Source: an uncultured Pelagibacteraceae bacterium
GTDB lineage: Bacteria > Pseudomonadota > Alphaproteobacteria > Pelagibacterales > Pelagibacteraceae
Length of the DNA stretch: 64,000 bases
Reading direction: 5' to 3'
Assembly (NCBI GenBank): GCA_902624635.1
Contig: CACNYD010000001.1
Span: forward strand, 302,766 to 366,765
Shown: in pieces, positions 42,456 through 51,867 of the stretch
Layout of the letters: each line of letters begins with the position of its first letter
How positions within the stretch are numbered: the first letter of the stretch is position 1
Translations under genes and position numbers: made by a program
The notes under the pieces: model-generated
What the model saw: the letters and a program-made list of their open reading frames with translations, nothing else
What the model was told of the DNA's origin: nothing
The model's database searches: none

Positions 42456-43461
42456 TGAGAATTACTTTATTTATACTTTTAGAAATTTTACCAATAATAT
42501 AAGGTTTGAATTCTTTTAAAAAAAATTTATTTATTTTTTTTATATTTTTGGGATCAACTATTAAACAAAATCCAACTCCACAATTAAAAGTTTTAAGCAT
42601 TTCTTTATCACTTATTTTATTCTTCTTAAGCCAATTAAAAATTTTAAGAGGTTTAATTTTATTTAAATCTATTTCAGCACATAAGTTATTTGGAATAACT
42701 CTACTAATATTATCAGCTAATCCACCACCAGTAATATTAGCACAACCATTTACTAAATCTTTTCTTACAAGATTTAAGATTTCTCTAACATAGATTTTGG
42801 TTGGCTTTATTAGCTCTTTTTTAAGAAAAGAATTTTTTCTTATATTTATCTTTTTTACTTTCAATAAATGTCTGACCAACGAAAAACCATTTGAATGTAA
42901 GCCACTAGATGGAACAGCTAAGATTAAATTCCCTTTTTTTATTTTATTTTTATTAAGTATTTTTTTTTTATCTGCTATTCCAACTGCGAAACCAGCAATG
43001 TCAAATTTACCTTTCTCATAAGTATCTGGCATTTCAGCAGTCTCACCACCAACTAAACTACATTGTGAAATGTCACATCCCTTAACTATCCCACGAATTA
43101 TTGATTTCATTTTTTTTAAATCAATTTTATTGATTGAAATGTAGTCTAAAAAAAATAAAGGTTTTGCTCCTTGTACAATTAAATCATTAACACTCATGGC
43201 AACCAGGTCTATTCCTATTGTATCGTATTTATTCAATAAGTTTGCGACTTCAATTTTTGTTCCTACACCATCAGTGCAAGCCACTATTTTTGGATTTTTT
43301 ATATCTTTTGGCAAATCTGAGATTGAACCAAAGCCACCAATATTAGCATTCTTTTTATTGCCTCTTTTTTTTGATGAAATATTAGATATGAAACTTATAA
43401 ATTTATCCGCAGCATTGATATTGACGCCACTTTTTTTATAGGTAAAGAGATTTTTATTCAT
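42433..43461 (-). CDS. purM: Phosphoribosylformylglycinamidine cyclo-ligase
   Basis: The 342-residue protein has the PurM blocks YKKSGVNINAADKFI, VACTDGVGTKIEVA, IGIDLVAMSVNDLIVQGAKPLFFLDYI, GGETAEMPDTYEKG, and ITGGGLADNISRVIP. It makes AIR in the fifth purine step. It diverges from the DUF2066 gene with only 23 bases between starts, as seen in other alphaproteobacteria where purM is next to DUF2066-hda. Confidence 0.96.
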   Translation of the reverse strand: MNKNLFTYKKSGVNINAADKFISFISNISSKKRGNKKNANIGGFGSISDLPKDIKNPKIVACTDGVGTKIEVANLLNKYDTIGIDLVAMSVNDLIVQGAKPLFFLDYISINKIDLKKMKSIIRGIVKGCDISQCSLVGGETAEMPDTYEKGKFDIAGFAVGIADKKKILNKNKIKKGNLILAVPSSGLHSNGFSLVRHLLKVKKINIRKNSFLKKELIKPTKIYVREILNLVRKDLVNGCANITGGGLADNISRVIPNNLCAEIDLNKIKPLKIFNWLKKNKISDKEMLKTFNCGVGFCLIVDPKNIKKINKFFLKEFKPYIIGKISKSINKVILNGKVNWL

Positions 43462-43484
43462 TAATATAGGTTTTAAATTTAAGT

Positions 43485-44546
43485 ATGTATTATTTCAAAC
43501 GTTTATATATTTTTTTTTCTATTCTAGCTTTAATAATATTTTTCTTTTCCACAATAGCTGTTAATGCAAAATCTTTTGAAATCAATGATATTGAAATTTC
43601 TCAGCCATTTGAAATCAATTTTGATAAAAATAAAGTAATTGATTTAGGATTTAAAAATGCTTTTTTTGAATTGATTTATTCTTTAATAAAATCCTCAGAC
43701 TTTGAAAAAATTGATTCTATTAAACTTAATGAGATTAAAAGTATGATTGAGACATTCTCTATAAAAGAAGAAAAATTTATAGACCAGAAATACCACTTAA
43801 ATTTAGGTGTTTCATTTAATAAAAAAAAAATTTTTAGATATTTAGAAAAAAAAAATATTTTTCCATCACGAATTCTTAAAGAGCAATTTTTATTTATCCC
43901 AATAATAATAGATGAAAATGGAAGTAATATTTCAATTTTTTCAAATAATCCAATTTATACTAATTGGAATAAGACTAATAAGAGATATCAATTAATTAAT
44001 TATTTACTTCCCTCAGAGGATCTTGAGGATTTAAACCTTATAAAAGAAAAATTAGATGTTATAGAGACCTATAATTTTAATGATATTACTAAAAAATATT
44101 TCTTAAAGAATTCTATAATTTCACTGATTTTTAGGGGAAATAACGAAGTAAGAATTTTAACAAAAATTTATAATGATAAAAATGAGATAATAAAGAACGA
44201 TACGTTTAAGAATATAAACATAGATAATGAAACAGACCTTAATTTCTTAATCGACAATTTGAAAAATTTATTTGAAGATACTTGGAAAAAATTAAATGAA
44301 ATAAATACTTCAATAAAAGTTCCCATTACAATTAAGATTAAAAATAATGATTTAAAAAAATCAAATAATTTCGAATTTTTTTTAAATGAAATAGATATGG
44401 TAAGTGACTATTCTATACAAAAATTCGATAAAGACTTCATATTTTATGAAGTTTTATTTAATGGAACAGTTCAAAATTTTATTAATATAATGAAAAATAA
44501 AAAATATAATCTAAATACACAAAAAAAAGTTTGGATGATTGAATGA
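43485..44546 (+). CDS. DUF2066-family secreted protein
   Basis: The 353-residue protein has a signal peptide or N-terminal anchor (about 6-28, LYIFFSILALIIFFFSTIAVNA). The region that follows (VIDLGFKNAFFELIYSLIKSSDF...) matches the DUF2066 layout, and the gene lies between purM and hda, where DUF2066 genes normally sit. Its function is unknown. The stop overlaps the start of hda (ATGA), so both are co-translated. The call rests partly on context. Confidence 0.7.
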   Translation: MYYFKRLYIFFSILALIIFFFSTIAVNAKSFEINDIEISQPFEINFDKNKVIDLGFKNAFFELIYSLIKSSDFEKIDSIKLNEIKSMIETFSIKEEKFIDQKYHLNLGVSFNKKKIFRYLEKKNIFPSRILKEQFLFIPIIIDENGSNISIFSNNPIYTNWNKTNKRYQLINYLLPSEDLEDLNLIKEKLDVIETYNFNDITKKYFLKNSIISLIFRGNNEVRILTKIYNDKNEIIKNDTFKNINIDNETDLNFLIDNLKNLFEDTWKKLNEINTSIKVPITIKIKNNDLKKSNNFEFFLNEIDMVSDYSIQKFDKDFIFYEVLFNGTVQNFINIMKNKKYNLNTQKKVWMIE

Positions 44547-45205
44547 GAGATTTAGATCAAACAATAATCAAATTTGATTATGATAAAAACTTTAAAGATG
44601 AAGATTTTTTTCTTTCTAGAAGTAATAAGCATGTTTTTGACTTTTTGAACAAATGGCCAAAATGGGAGAGAAATTTTGTTAATGTAATAGGAGAAAAGCT
44701 TTCTGGAAAAACACATTTGACGAATATTTTTTTACAAAAAAACAAAGGGATCAAAATTGAGGGTAAATCTCTACAAAATGATGATCTAAAAAAAATTAAG
44801 ATTTATGAAAACATTGTAATAGAAAATTTGTCTTCAGATGTTGATGAAAAATTACTTTACGGCCTTTTTAATTTAATTGAACAAGATAATAAATTTATTA
44901 TTATCACATCTGTAGAACCCATAGTTAATCTCACTTTTGTCTTAAAAGATTTAAGGTCTAGAGCAAAAAACTTTATTTTATTAAATATTGAAAAACCTGA
45001 CGATGAATTAATATTTGCCATTATATTAAAAAATTTATCTGATCGGCAAATTGCTCTGGATGGTAAATTCATTGAGTTTATTATTAAAAGAATCGAGAGA
45101 TCGTATAGTAAAATATATGATTTCATATATAAGATCGATCAACTAAGTTTAAAAAAAAAAAAATCTATTGATTTTAAAATAATAAAAGAAGTTTTAGGAG
45201 AATAA
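44543..45205 (+). CDS. hda: Hda-like DnaA-family ATPase
   Basis: The 220-residue protein has the short DnaA-domain-III-like fold: a start with LDQTIIKFDYDKNFKDEDFFLSRSNKHVFDFLNKWPKWE (quoted in parts; DFFLSRSN is diagnostic), Walker A GEKLSGKTHLTN, and Walker B-like IVIENLS. The DnaA DNA-binding domain is absent. From family knowledge Hda promotes DnaA-ATP hydrolysis with the sliding clamp, limiting re-initiation. An RBS for aspS (GGAG) sits in its last codons. The neighbours match other alphaproteobacteria. Confidence 0.85.
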   Translation: MRDLDQTIIKFDYDKNFKDEDFFLSRSNKHVFDFLNKWPKWERNFVNVIGEKLSGKTHLTNIFLQKNKGIKIEGKSLQNDDLKKIKIYENIVIENLSSDVDEKLLYGLFNLIEQDNKFIIITSVEPIVNLTFVLKDLRSRAKNFILLNIEKPDDELIFAIILKNLSDRQIALDGKFIEFIIKRIERSYSKIYDFIYKIDQLSLKKKKSIDFKIIKEVLGE

Positions 45206-45208
45206 TTG
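45193..45208 (+). promoter_or_regulatory. Ribosome-binding site that supports the aspS TTG start
   Basis: TTAGGAGAATAATTG: AGGAG ends about 6 bases before TTG 45206, which directly follows the hda TAA. No ATG lies nearby and upstream of the conserved N-terminus, so TTG is accepted as the aspS start. Confidence 0.7.
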
Positions 45209-46990
45209 AACAAATTTAGAACTCATAAATGCAATGAATTAAGAAAAGAAAAAGTTGGAGATGAAGTAATTCTTTCTGGTTGGATAAATAAAAAAAGAGA
45301 CCATGGAAATCTCTTGTTCATAGATTTAAGAGACAATTATGGAATAACACAGTGTATTATAGATAAAGAAAATTCTAATTTTAAAAAGTTAGAAAAAACA
45401 CAATTAGAAACCGTAATAAAAATTAATGGAAAAGTAGTTGAAAGATCAATTGAGTCAATCAATAAAGATATTGAAACTGGAGAAATTGAAGTTGTAATTA
45501 AAAATTTCCAAGTTCTTGGTGAATGTAAAGAACTTCCTTTACCAGTTTTTACAGATCGAGAGTATGCAGAAGATATAAGACTAAAGTATCGTTTTTTAGA
45601 TTTAAGAAGAAAAAAAATTCACGAAAATATTATATTAAGATCAAAAGTAATTTCATTTATAAGAACTGAGATGAATAAGTTTGGATTTTTAGAATTTCAA
45701 ACTCCAATTTTAACATCCTCAAGTCCAGAGGGAGCAAGAGATTTTTTAGTACCTAGTAGGTTAAATCCAGGAAAATTTTATGCATTACCACAAGCACCTC
45801 AACAATTTAAACAATTAGTGATGATCTCTGGTTTTGATAAATATTTTCAAATTGCTCCTTGTTTTAGGGATGAAGATGCTAGGGCCGATAGAAGCCCTGG
45901 AGAGTTTTATCAATTAGATTTAGAAATGTCTTTTGTTGAACAAGAAGATGTATTTACTGTAGTCGAAAAACTATTTGTTAATACTTTCAAAAAATTTTCA
46001 AATAAAAAATTATTATTTAACCAATTTCCAAGAATTTCTTTTAAGGACTCAATCTTAAAGTATGGAACCGATAAACCAGATTTAAGAAATCCACTAATTA
46101 TAAATGATATTACTGAAATTTTTTTAAGAGAAGATGTTTCATTTGAAATATTTAAAAAGCTGGTAAAATCTGGATCTAAAGTAAGATGTATTGTAACAAA
46201 AAATACAAAAGATAAACCTCGAAGTTTTTTTGATAATATTGATAAATGGGCTAAAGATCAAGGTGCTTCTGGACTTGCATATTTTACAATTGAAAAAGAA
46301 AAAGAAATTTCAGCCAAAGGTCCAGTAGGAAAGTTTTTTTCAAAAGATTCTTTGATTGAAATAATGTCAAAAACTGATGCGAAAGTGGGTGATAGTATTT
46401 TTCTTGCTTGTGGTAAACAAGAGGAAGTAGAAAAGATTTCGTCATTAGCTAGAGATAAAATTGGAAAAGATCTAAATCTAATTGATGAAAACGTCTTTGC
46501 ATTCTGTTGGATTGTAGATTATCCAATGTATGAATTAGACAACCAAACAAACAAAATTAAATTTAGTCATAATCCATTTTCGATGCCACAGGGGGACATT
46601 AATAATATTAACTTTGAAAAACCATTAGAAATTCTTGCATATCAATATGACATAGTTTGTAATGGAGTAGAATTATCTTCTGGAGCAATTAGAAATCATA
46701 TTCCGGATTTAATGTATAAACTTTTTGATATTGCAGGTTACTCAAAATCTGATGTCGATCAAAAATTTAGTGGAATGATAAATGCACTAAGTTATGGTGC
46801 GCCCCCTCATGGTGGTATTGCTCCAGGAATTGATAGAATAGTAATGTTACTAGCTGGTGAAAAAAATATTAGAGAGGTTACAATGTTTCCAATGAATCAA
46901 AATGCTCAGGACCTAATGATGAATGCACCATCAAGTGTAAGTGAAAATCAACTTAAAGAATTAAATTTATCCATAAAAAATAAAAAATAA
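45206..46990 (+). CDS. aspS: Aspartyl-tRNA synthetase
   Basis: The 594-residue protein starts MNKFRTHKCNELR with an OB-fold anticodon domain (GWINKKRDHGNLLFIDLRDNYG), a class II catalytic core (FLEFQTPILTSSSPEGARDFLVPSR, FRDEDARADRSPGEFYQLD) and a bacterial GAD insertion, and the C-terminal motif 3 GIAPGIDRIVMLL. It charges tRNA-Asp. The TTG start has AGGAG just upstream. It follows hda directly and may be in the same transcript. Whether it is discriminating or also charges tRNA-Asn is not decided here. Confidence 0.96.
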   Translation: MNKFRTHKCNELRKEKVGDEVILSGWINKKRDHGNLLFIDLRDNYGITQCIIDKENSNFKKLEKTQLETVIKINGKVVERSIESINKDIETGEIEVVIKNFQVLGECKELPLPVFTDREYAEDIRLKYRFLDLRRKKIHENIILRSKVISFIRTEMNKFGFLEFQTPILTSSSPEGARDFLVPSRLNPGKFYALPQAPQQFKQLVMISGFDKYFQIAPCFRDEDARADRSPGEFYQLDLEMSFVEQEDVFTVVEKLFVNTFKKFSNKKLLFNQFPRISFKDSILKYGTDKPDLRNPLIINDITEIFLREDVSFEIFKKLVKSGSKVRCIVTKNTKDKPRSFFDNIDKWAKDQGASGLAYFTIEKEKEISAKGPVGKFFSKDSLIEIMSKTDAKVGDSIFLACGKQEEVEKISSLARDKIGKDLNLIDENVFAFCWIVDYPMYELDNQTNKIKFSHNPFSMPQGDINNINFEKPLEILAYQYDIVCNGVELSSGAIRNHIPDLMYKLFDIAGYSKSDVDQKFSGMINALSYGAPPHGGIAPGIDRIVMLLAGEKNIREVTMFPMNQNAQDLMMNAPSSVSENQLKELNLSIKNKK

Positions 46991-47818
46991 TTATTTTTTA
47001 CTTTTTAAACTAATTTTAACATCTGATAAATCAACTAGATTTTTTTTGTAATTGTTTCTTACAAATCCTTTGCTTGTTATATCTTTTACTATTTTAAGTA
47101 ATTGATTTTGTTCATCTGAACTTTTTTCGTCTGCAGATGAATTGTCTAAATTACCAATCGAAGGAGTATGAGCTAAATCTTCTCTGTTAAGATATGAGAT
47201 TGCCAATTCCCTAAATATATAATCTAAGATTGAAGAAGCGCTTAAAATTCTATCATTACCATTTACTTTACCCGAAGGTTCAAATTTAGTTCCTATAAAG
47301 GCGTTTACAAACTCATCTAATGGTACCCCGTATTGAAGTCCAAGCGAAACAGCAATAGCAAAATTATTCATTAAAGCTTTAACTAGCTCACCTTCTTTGC
47401 TTGTATCTATAAAAATTTCACCAATCTTACCATCCTCATATTCACCAGTATGTAAGTAAACTTTATGGTCACCTATAGTTGCTTTTTGAATATATCCTTT
47501 TCTTCGGTCAGGCATACCAAATCTTTTTCCAGATTTATCTGTTTTTGAAAAAGTTTGTGTGACAATTTTTTCAACATTTGTAGTTTTTTCTTCACTGCTT
47601 TTATTTTGAACTAAATCAATCTTTGTATTTTTGTTATTTTCTTTATTGGTTGGATCGAGACTTTTCGTTTTTCTATTATCTAGTTTTACTTCTAAAACTT
47701 CAAATTTCCCATCATCTCTTTTTTCGAGATTCTTAAGTTCAGTCTCATTTATGTCGTCTAAATAGTGGTTTACTTTAAAAGTACAAGTATAATAAGTTTC
47801 TACAATATATTTAGCCAT
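46991..47818 (-). CDS. Orphan NrdJ C-terminal-domain-like protein
   Basis: The 275-residue protein has a divergent basic N-terminus (about 1-105) and then a block matching the C-terminal region of class II (B12-dependent) ribonucleotide reductase Nrd[32 protein letters not shown] (quoted in parts), [39 protein letters not shown], and [16 protein letters not shown]. The catalytic glycyl/thiyl-loop domain that must accompany it is absent. In Pseudomonas a split NrdJa/NrdJb pair exists, but no NrdJa is here. It may be a stand-alone regulatory or accessory protein. It diverges from the NDUFA12-like gene. Confidence 0.75.
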   Translation of the reverse strand: MAKYIVETYYTCTFKVNHYLDDINETELKNLEKRDDGKFEVLEVKLDNRKTKSLDPTNKENNKNTKIDLVQNKSSEEKTTNVEKIVTQTFSKTDKSGKRFGMPDRRKGYIQKATIGDHKVYLHTGEYEDGKIGEIFIDTSKEGELVKALMNNFAIAVSLGLQYGVPLDEFVNAFIGTKFEPSGKVNGNDRILSASSILDYIFRELAISYLNREDLAHTPSIGNLDNSSADEKSSDEQNQLLKIVKDITSKGFVRNNYKKNLVDLSDVKISLKSKK

Positions 47819-47931
47819 ATTTTTATAATCCTTAAATTAAATTTGAATTTTGAATCTTTTAACTTATATACATTTACATATTTTAGTCTAATTTAATTTA
47901 TACAATTAAAAATTGAAATTATAAATTTTAC

Positions 47932-48291
47932 ATGTTGACTTTTTTAAAAAAAATTTTCACTTGGTGGAATCGGGATACATTCGGTACTAGAATCAAAACT
48001 GTTTTGTTTGGCAAATTAATTGGATCAGACGAGTATGGTAATAAATATTATCAAAGTAAAAAAGGAAAAAGATGGGTAATTTATGCTAATGAGATTGATG
48101 CATCTAAAATTCCAGTTGAATGGTATTCTTGGATACATTTTATGCCCAACAAAATTGAGAATATTCATAAATTAGAAAAACATGACTGGCAAAAACCTCA
48201 TCAGCCAAATTTGACTGGCACTGACTCAGCTTATTATCCAAATAAGAACAATAAAGATGCAACTGAAAAAAAATACAAAAGTTGGAAATAA
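47932..48291 (+). CDS. NDUFA12-like complex I accessory subunit
   Basis: The 119-residue protein matches the NDUFA12/B17.2 family: TWWNRDTFGTRIKTVLFGKLIGSDEYGNKYYQSK (quoted in parts; FGTR, GNKYY are diagnostic), KRWVIYANEIDASKIPVEWYSWIHFMPN. It is an accessory part of NADH:ubiquinone oxidoreductase in alphaproteobacteria and mitochondria. It overlaps the following DUF2155 gene by 35 bases. The gap of 113 bases to the left holds divergent promoters but no feature that I can name. Confidence 0.92.
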   Translation: MLTFLKKIFTWWNRDTFGTRIKTVLFGKLIGSDEYGNKYYQSKKGKRWVIYANEIDASKIPVEWYSWIHFMPNKIENIHKLEKHDWQKPHQPNLTGTDSAYYPNKNNKDATEKKYKSWK

Positions 48292-48661
48292 TTTAAACTT
48301 ATATTTATTTATATATTTATTCACTATATTTTTAACATTTAAGATTAGTGCTGAAGCTAATCTTGATGGAAACAATACTGATATAAAGATATTAGATAAG
48401 ATTAGTTCAAAAAATGAACTGATAAAGCTAGCAAATAATAAAGAATTTATTTATAAAGATTTATCGATCAAAAGTATAAAATGCACTGACTCAAAATTTG
48501 ACGATAATCCTGAGGTTAAAGCATATATCCAAGTGCGAGATTTAACAAAAAAGGATAGAAATAATGTTTTTGTTTTTAATGGATGGATGTTTTCATCAAG
48601 TCCTTCTATAGCACCCTTTGATCATCCAGTTTATGACATTTGGCTAATTGGTTGTTATTAA
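48257..48661 (+). CDS. DUF2155-domain secreted protein
   Basis: The 134-residue protein has an N-terminal signal or anchor (LNLYLFIYLFTIFLTFKISAEA) and ends with the DUF2155 block: VFNGWMFSSSPSIAPFDHPVYDIWLIGC. In alphaproteobacteria DUF2155 genes adjoin NDUFA12 and aat/accC, as here (aat is absent). The function is unknown. ATG 48257 overlaps the upstream gene by 35 bases; no other start lies before the signal peptide. Confidence 0.8.
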   Translation: MQLKKNTKVGNNLNLYLFIYLFTIFLTFKISAEANLDGNNTDIKILDKISSKNELIKLANNKEFIYKDLSIKSIKCTDSKFDDNPEVKAYIQVRDLTKKDRNNVFVFNGWMFSSSPSIAPFDHPVYDIWLIGCY

Positions 48662-49995
48662 AGTATTTTATCTTTGTCTAACCAACTCACATTGAAATCA
48701 GATTCAATAAATTTCTTATGATTAAGCAATTTTTTATGTAAAGGAATTGTAGTTGTAATGCCCTCTATTACAAATTCATCTAAAGATCTTTTAATTCTTT
48801 GAATAGCTTCTGATCTGTTCCTACCGTGACAAATTAATTTACAAATCATGCTATCATAATAAGGAGTTACTTTATATCCTTGATAAATTGCACCATCAAC
48901 TCTAGTTCTGAAGCCTGATGGCTGGTGACACATACCAATTAATCCTGGAGATGGTTGGAAATTTTTACTAGCGTCTTCGGCATTTATTCTACATTCTATT
49001 GCATGTCCTCTTGGATTTATATCACTTTGGTTTAAAGCTGTTTCTCCTGAAAATGCTATCCAAATTTGTTCTTTAATAATATCCACACCTGTTACCATTT
49101 CAGTAACTGGATGTTCAACTTGAACTCTTGTATTCATTTCAAGAAAATAAAATTTTCCATTCTCATAAATGAATTCAACAGTTCCAGCACCCATATAGCC
49201 AATTTTTGATACCATATTTACTGTTTTTTCAAAAAGGTCTTTTCTTATCTTATCAGTCAAAACAGGACTTGGCGTTTCTTCGATTAATTTTTGATGTCGT
49301 CTTTGAACAGAACAATCTCTTTCATGAAGATGAACAGTTCTATTTTTTCCAGCTAAAATTTGGACTTCAATATGCCTAGGATTTTGAAAAAACTTTTCTA
49401 TATAAACTTCATCATTACCAAAATATTTTTGAGCTTCTGATTTTGCAGTTGAAAATAATGTTTCAAATTCTTCCTCCTTGTAGACGATTTTCATACCTTT
49501 TCCACCACCACCGCCAGAAGCTTTAATTAAAACAGGAAAACCAATTTTTTTACACAACTCTTTGGCTTCTTTTATATCTTTAACTCCACCTTCTGATCCC
49601 TCAATAACAGGTAAACCATTCTCTTTAGCAATTTTTTTTGCTTGTATCTTGTCTCCCATCATCTCTATCAATTTTGAGGATGCGCCTATGAATTTAATGT
49701 TATTATCTTCAAGTACTTTTGCGAAATTGGCATTTTCCGAGAGAAAACCATAACCTGGATGTACAGCTTCCGAATTTGTGATTTCGATTGCAGATAATAT
49801 GGCCGGGATATTTAAATAACTATTTGCTGGTTGGTGGGAACCTATACATACACTCTCATCCGCCATTCTTACATGCATACTTTCTTTATCCACATCTGAA
49901 TGAACAGCAACTGTTGAAATTCCCCATTCCTTACAAGCTCTTATAATCCTTACTGCAATCTCCCCACGATTGGCTATCAAAATTTTTTTAAACAT
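48658..49995 (-). CDS. accC: Biotin carboxylase subunit of acetyl-CoA carboxylase
   Basis: The 445-residue protein has the ATP-grasp glycine loop KASGGGGGKGMKIV, the start FKKILIANRGEIAVRIIRAC, EIFNERDCSVQRRHQK-type HERDCSVQRRHQKLIEE, EFIYENGKFYFLEMNTRVQVEHPVTE and ending typical of AccC. It carboxylates biotin bound to AccB. It overlaps accB by one base (TAATG) and converges on the DUF2155 gene by 4. Confidence 0.97.
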   Translation of the reverse strand: MFKKILIANRGEIAVRIIRACKEWGISTVAVHSDVDKESMHVRMADESVCIGSHQPANSYLNIPAILSAIEITNSEAVHPGYGFLSENANFAKVLEDNNIKFIGASSKLIEMMGDKIQAKKIAKENGLPVIEGSEGGVKDIKEAKELCKKIGFPVLIKASGGGGGKGMKIVYKEEEFETLFSTAKSEAQKYFGNDEVYIEKFFQNPRHIEVQILAGKNRTVHLHERDCSVQRRHQKLIEETPSPVLTDKIRKDLFEKTVNMVSKIGYMGAGTVEFIYENGKFYFLEMNTRVQVEHPVTEMVTGVDIIKEQIWIAFSGETALNQSDINPRGHAIECRINAEDASKNFQPSPGLIGMCHQPSGFRTRVDGAIYQGYKVTPYYDSMICKLICHGRNRSEAIQRIKRSLDEFVIEGITTTIPLHKKLLNHKKFIESDFNVSWLDKDKIL

Positions 49996-50426
49996 TAATC
50001 AAGAACTAATAAATTTTGTCCAAATTCTACAGGTTGGCCGTCATCAACACAGATTTCTTTTACAACTCCATCTGCTGTTGATGGCACATGGTTCATAGTT
50101 TTCATAGCCTCTACAATCATTACTGTATCACCTTTTTTAATCCTTTTTCCAACCTCAACAAATTTTTTCGCACCAGGTTCAGGTGCATGATATGCTGTTC
50201 CTATGATTGGTGATTTCACCTCAATTCCTGTAGTACTTTTCTCAGATAAACTAATGTTTGAATTCTTTATATCAGTTTTTGGGCTTGGAATATTTTGGTT
50301 ATTTATCGAGATATTATTTTTAGAAACTTTAATCTTTGTATCTTTCTCTGTATATTCTAATTCAGTAAGATTAAATTCTTCTAAATAGTCACTGAGTTCT
50401 TTAATAATCTTTTTATTAATTTTCAT
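49995..50426 (-). CDS. accB: Biotin carboxyl carrier protein of acetyl-CoA carboxylase
   Basis: The 143-residue protein has an N-terminal helical part, a Pro/Ser-rich linker, and the biotinyl domain: the biotin lysine is in MIVEAMKTMNHVPS (EAMKxMN). It carries the carboxybiotin in fatty-acid synthesis. It overlaps aroQ by 11 bases and accC by one, so aroQ-accB-accC form one transcript. Confidence 0.97.
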   Translation of the reverse strand: MKINKKIIKELSDYLEEFNLTELEYTEKDTKIKVSKNNISINNQNIPSPKTDIKNSNISLSEKSTTGIEVKSPIIGTAYHAPEPGAKKFVEVGKRIKKGDTVMIVEAMKTMNHVPSTADGVVKEICVDDGQPVEFGQNLLVLD

Positions 50427-50862
50427 TTCGTAAAAGCTTTTGCATTGAAATTATGGCTAAAATATAACCATCAGTACCTAAACCAAAAATACCCCCTGTA
50501 ACTACATCACTTATTAAAGATTTATGTCTAAATTCTTCACGTTTATATATATTTGAAATATGCAACTCAATGATTGGTTTTTTAAAAATACTTAATGCAT
50601 CTCTAATAGCTACCGAAGTGTGTGTAAAGGCTGCAGCATTTATTATTATTCCATCAAAATTTTTTCTTGAGTTTTGTATCAAGCTAACTATTTCACCTTC
50701 AATATTTGATTGAGAAAAATCAGCTATTAAACCCAATTCTTTTGATTTATTTAAACAAATTTCTTTTAATTCTTTAAATGAAGTAGATCCATATTGTGAT
50801 TGTTCTCGCTCACCTAATAGATTAAGATTTGGACCATTAATTATAATTATCTTATTATTCAT
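50416..50862 (-). CDS. aroQ: 3-dehydroquinate dehydratase (type II)
   Basis: The track start (50991) is too early; ATG 50862 begins MNNKIIIINGPNLNLLGERE, the type II DHQase N-terminus, giving 148 residues. QYG after Arg/Glu matches the flexible lid; INAAAFTHTSVAIRDAL and ELHISNIYKREEFRHKS (active-site His) are also conserved. It dehydrates 3-dehydroquinate in the shikimate pathway. It diverges from thiS with 16 bases between the starts, and aroQ-accB-accC is the standard order. Confidence 0.95.
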   Translation of the reverse strand: MNNKIIIINGPNLNLLGEREQSQYGSTSFKELKEICLNKSKELGLIADFSQSNIEGEIVSLIQNSRKNFDGIIINAAAFTHTSVAIRDALSIFKKPIIELHISNIYKREEFRHKSLISDVVTGGIFGLGTDGYILAIISMQKLLRNEN

Positions 50863-50878
50863 TATACATTTATATACG

Positions 50879-51091
50879 ATGCAAAAAAAAATAAAAATAA
50901 AAATAAATGGTAAATTAAAAAAAATTGACGGAAAAACTAAATTATCTGATTTAGTCAAAAATTTAAAAGTTTCTTTAAAAAACGTGGCCATTGAATTAAA
51001 TAGAGAAATAGTGGATAAAAAAAAATTAAATAAGATAATTTTAAAAGCTAATGATAGAATTGAAATTGTTCATTTTATTGGAGGTGGTTAG
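50879..51091 (+). CDS. thiS: Sulfur carrier protein ThiS
   Basis: The 70-residue ubiquitin-like protein ends in FIGGG, giving the required C-terminal Gly-Gly for adenylation and thiocarboxylate formation. It supplies sulfur for the thiazole moiety of thiamine together with ThiG. The N-terminal [23 protein letters not shown] is typical. Its last codons hold the GGAGGT ribosome-binding site for thiG. No TPP riboswitch is visible in the short space upstream. Confidence 0.9.
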   Translation: MQKKIKIKINGKLKKIDGKTKLSDLVKNLKVSLKNVAIELNREIVDKKKLNKIILKANDRIEIVHFIGGG

Positions 51092-51096
51092 ATTTG
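51080..51096 (+). promoter_or_regulatory. Ribosome-binding site inside thiS that supports the thiG TTG start
   Basis: GGAGGT (in the codons for the ThiS Gly-Gly-Gly tail) lies 7 bases before TTG 51094, which follows the thiS TAG by 2 bases. The strong Shine-Dalgarno match and lack of a nearby ATG support TTG as the thiG start. Confidence 0.75.
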
Positions 51097-51867
51097 AAAA
51101 AAGATAAACTTATAATTTCAAAAAAAAAATTTAATTCAAGATTAATTGTCGGTACTGGAAAATATAAAAGTATGAATGAATGCGCTAAGGCAATAAAGAT
51201 ATCTGAGGCTGATATTGTAACTGTCGCTGTTAGAAGAGTTAATATTACTGATAAAAAGAAACCTTTATTGATGGATTATATAGATCCAAAAAAAATAACT
51301 TATTTACCGAATACAGCTGGATGCTTTAATTCAGAGGAGGCATTAAGAACTCTCAGACTTGCAAGAGAAATAGGAGGATGGAAATTAGTAAAGCTCGAAG
51401 TTTTGGGGGACAAAAAAAATCTTTTTCCGGAAATGATAGAAACTCTAAAATCAACAGAAATTTTAACAAAAGAAGGTTTTAAGGTTATGGTCTATTGTAA
51501 CGATGATCCTCTAATGGCCAAAAGATTAGAAAATGTTGGGGCAGCAGCTATTATGCCTCTAGCTGCACCAATTGGATCTGGTTTAGGAATTTTGAATAAA
51601 ATTAATATTCAAATAATAAGAAATCAAACAAAATTACCTTTGATAATCGATGCTGGTTTAGGACAAGCATCAGATGCAACGATTGCTATGGAATTAGGTT
51701 GCGATGGTGTCTTAGTTAATACAGCAATTGCAAAAGCAAAAAAACCATTTGAAATGGCAAAAGCATTTAAAAATGCAGTTATTGCTGGCAGACAATCTTT
51801 TTTATCTGGAAGAATTGAAAAAAAAATAATGGGAAGCGCCTCATCGCCAAAAAAAGGAATTATTTAG
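51094..51867 (+). CDS. thiG: Thiazole synthase ThiG
   Basis: The 257-residue TIM-barrel protein matches Thi[32 protein letters not shown]-type [21 protein letters not shown] with the Schiff-base lysine, [33 protein letters not shown] and [18 protein letters not shown]. It joins DXP, dehydroglycine and ThiS-thiocarboxylate into the thiazole. Start TTG at 51094, supported by GGAGGT. It overlaps the convergent rne stop by 8 bases. Confidence 0.95.
   Translation: MKKDKLIISKKKFNSRLIVGTGKYKSMNECAKAIKISEADIVTVAVRRVNITDKKKPLLMDYIDPKKITYLPNTAGCFNSEEALRTLRLAREIGGWKLVKLEVLGDKKNLFPEMIETLKSTEILTKEGFKVMVYCNDDPLMAKRLENVGAAAIMPLAAPIGSGLGILNKINIQIIRNQTKLPLIIDAGLGQASDATIAMELGCDGVLVNTAIAKAKKPFEMAKAFKNAVIAGRQSFLSGRIEKKIMGSASSPKKGII

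Noticed and set aside
47819-47931. Possible small RNA or tRNA in the 113-base gap
   Set aside because: No cloverleaf, no CCA end and no strong hairpin is visible; it looks like a plain A+T-rich divergent promoter region.
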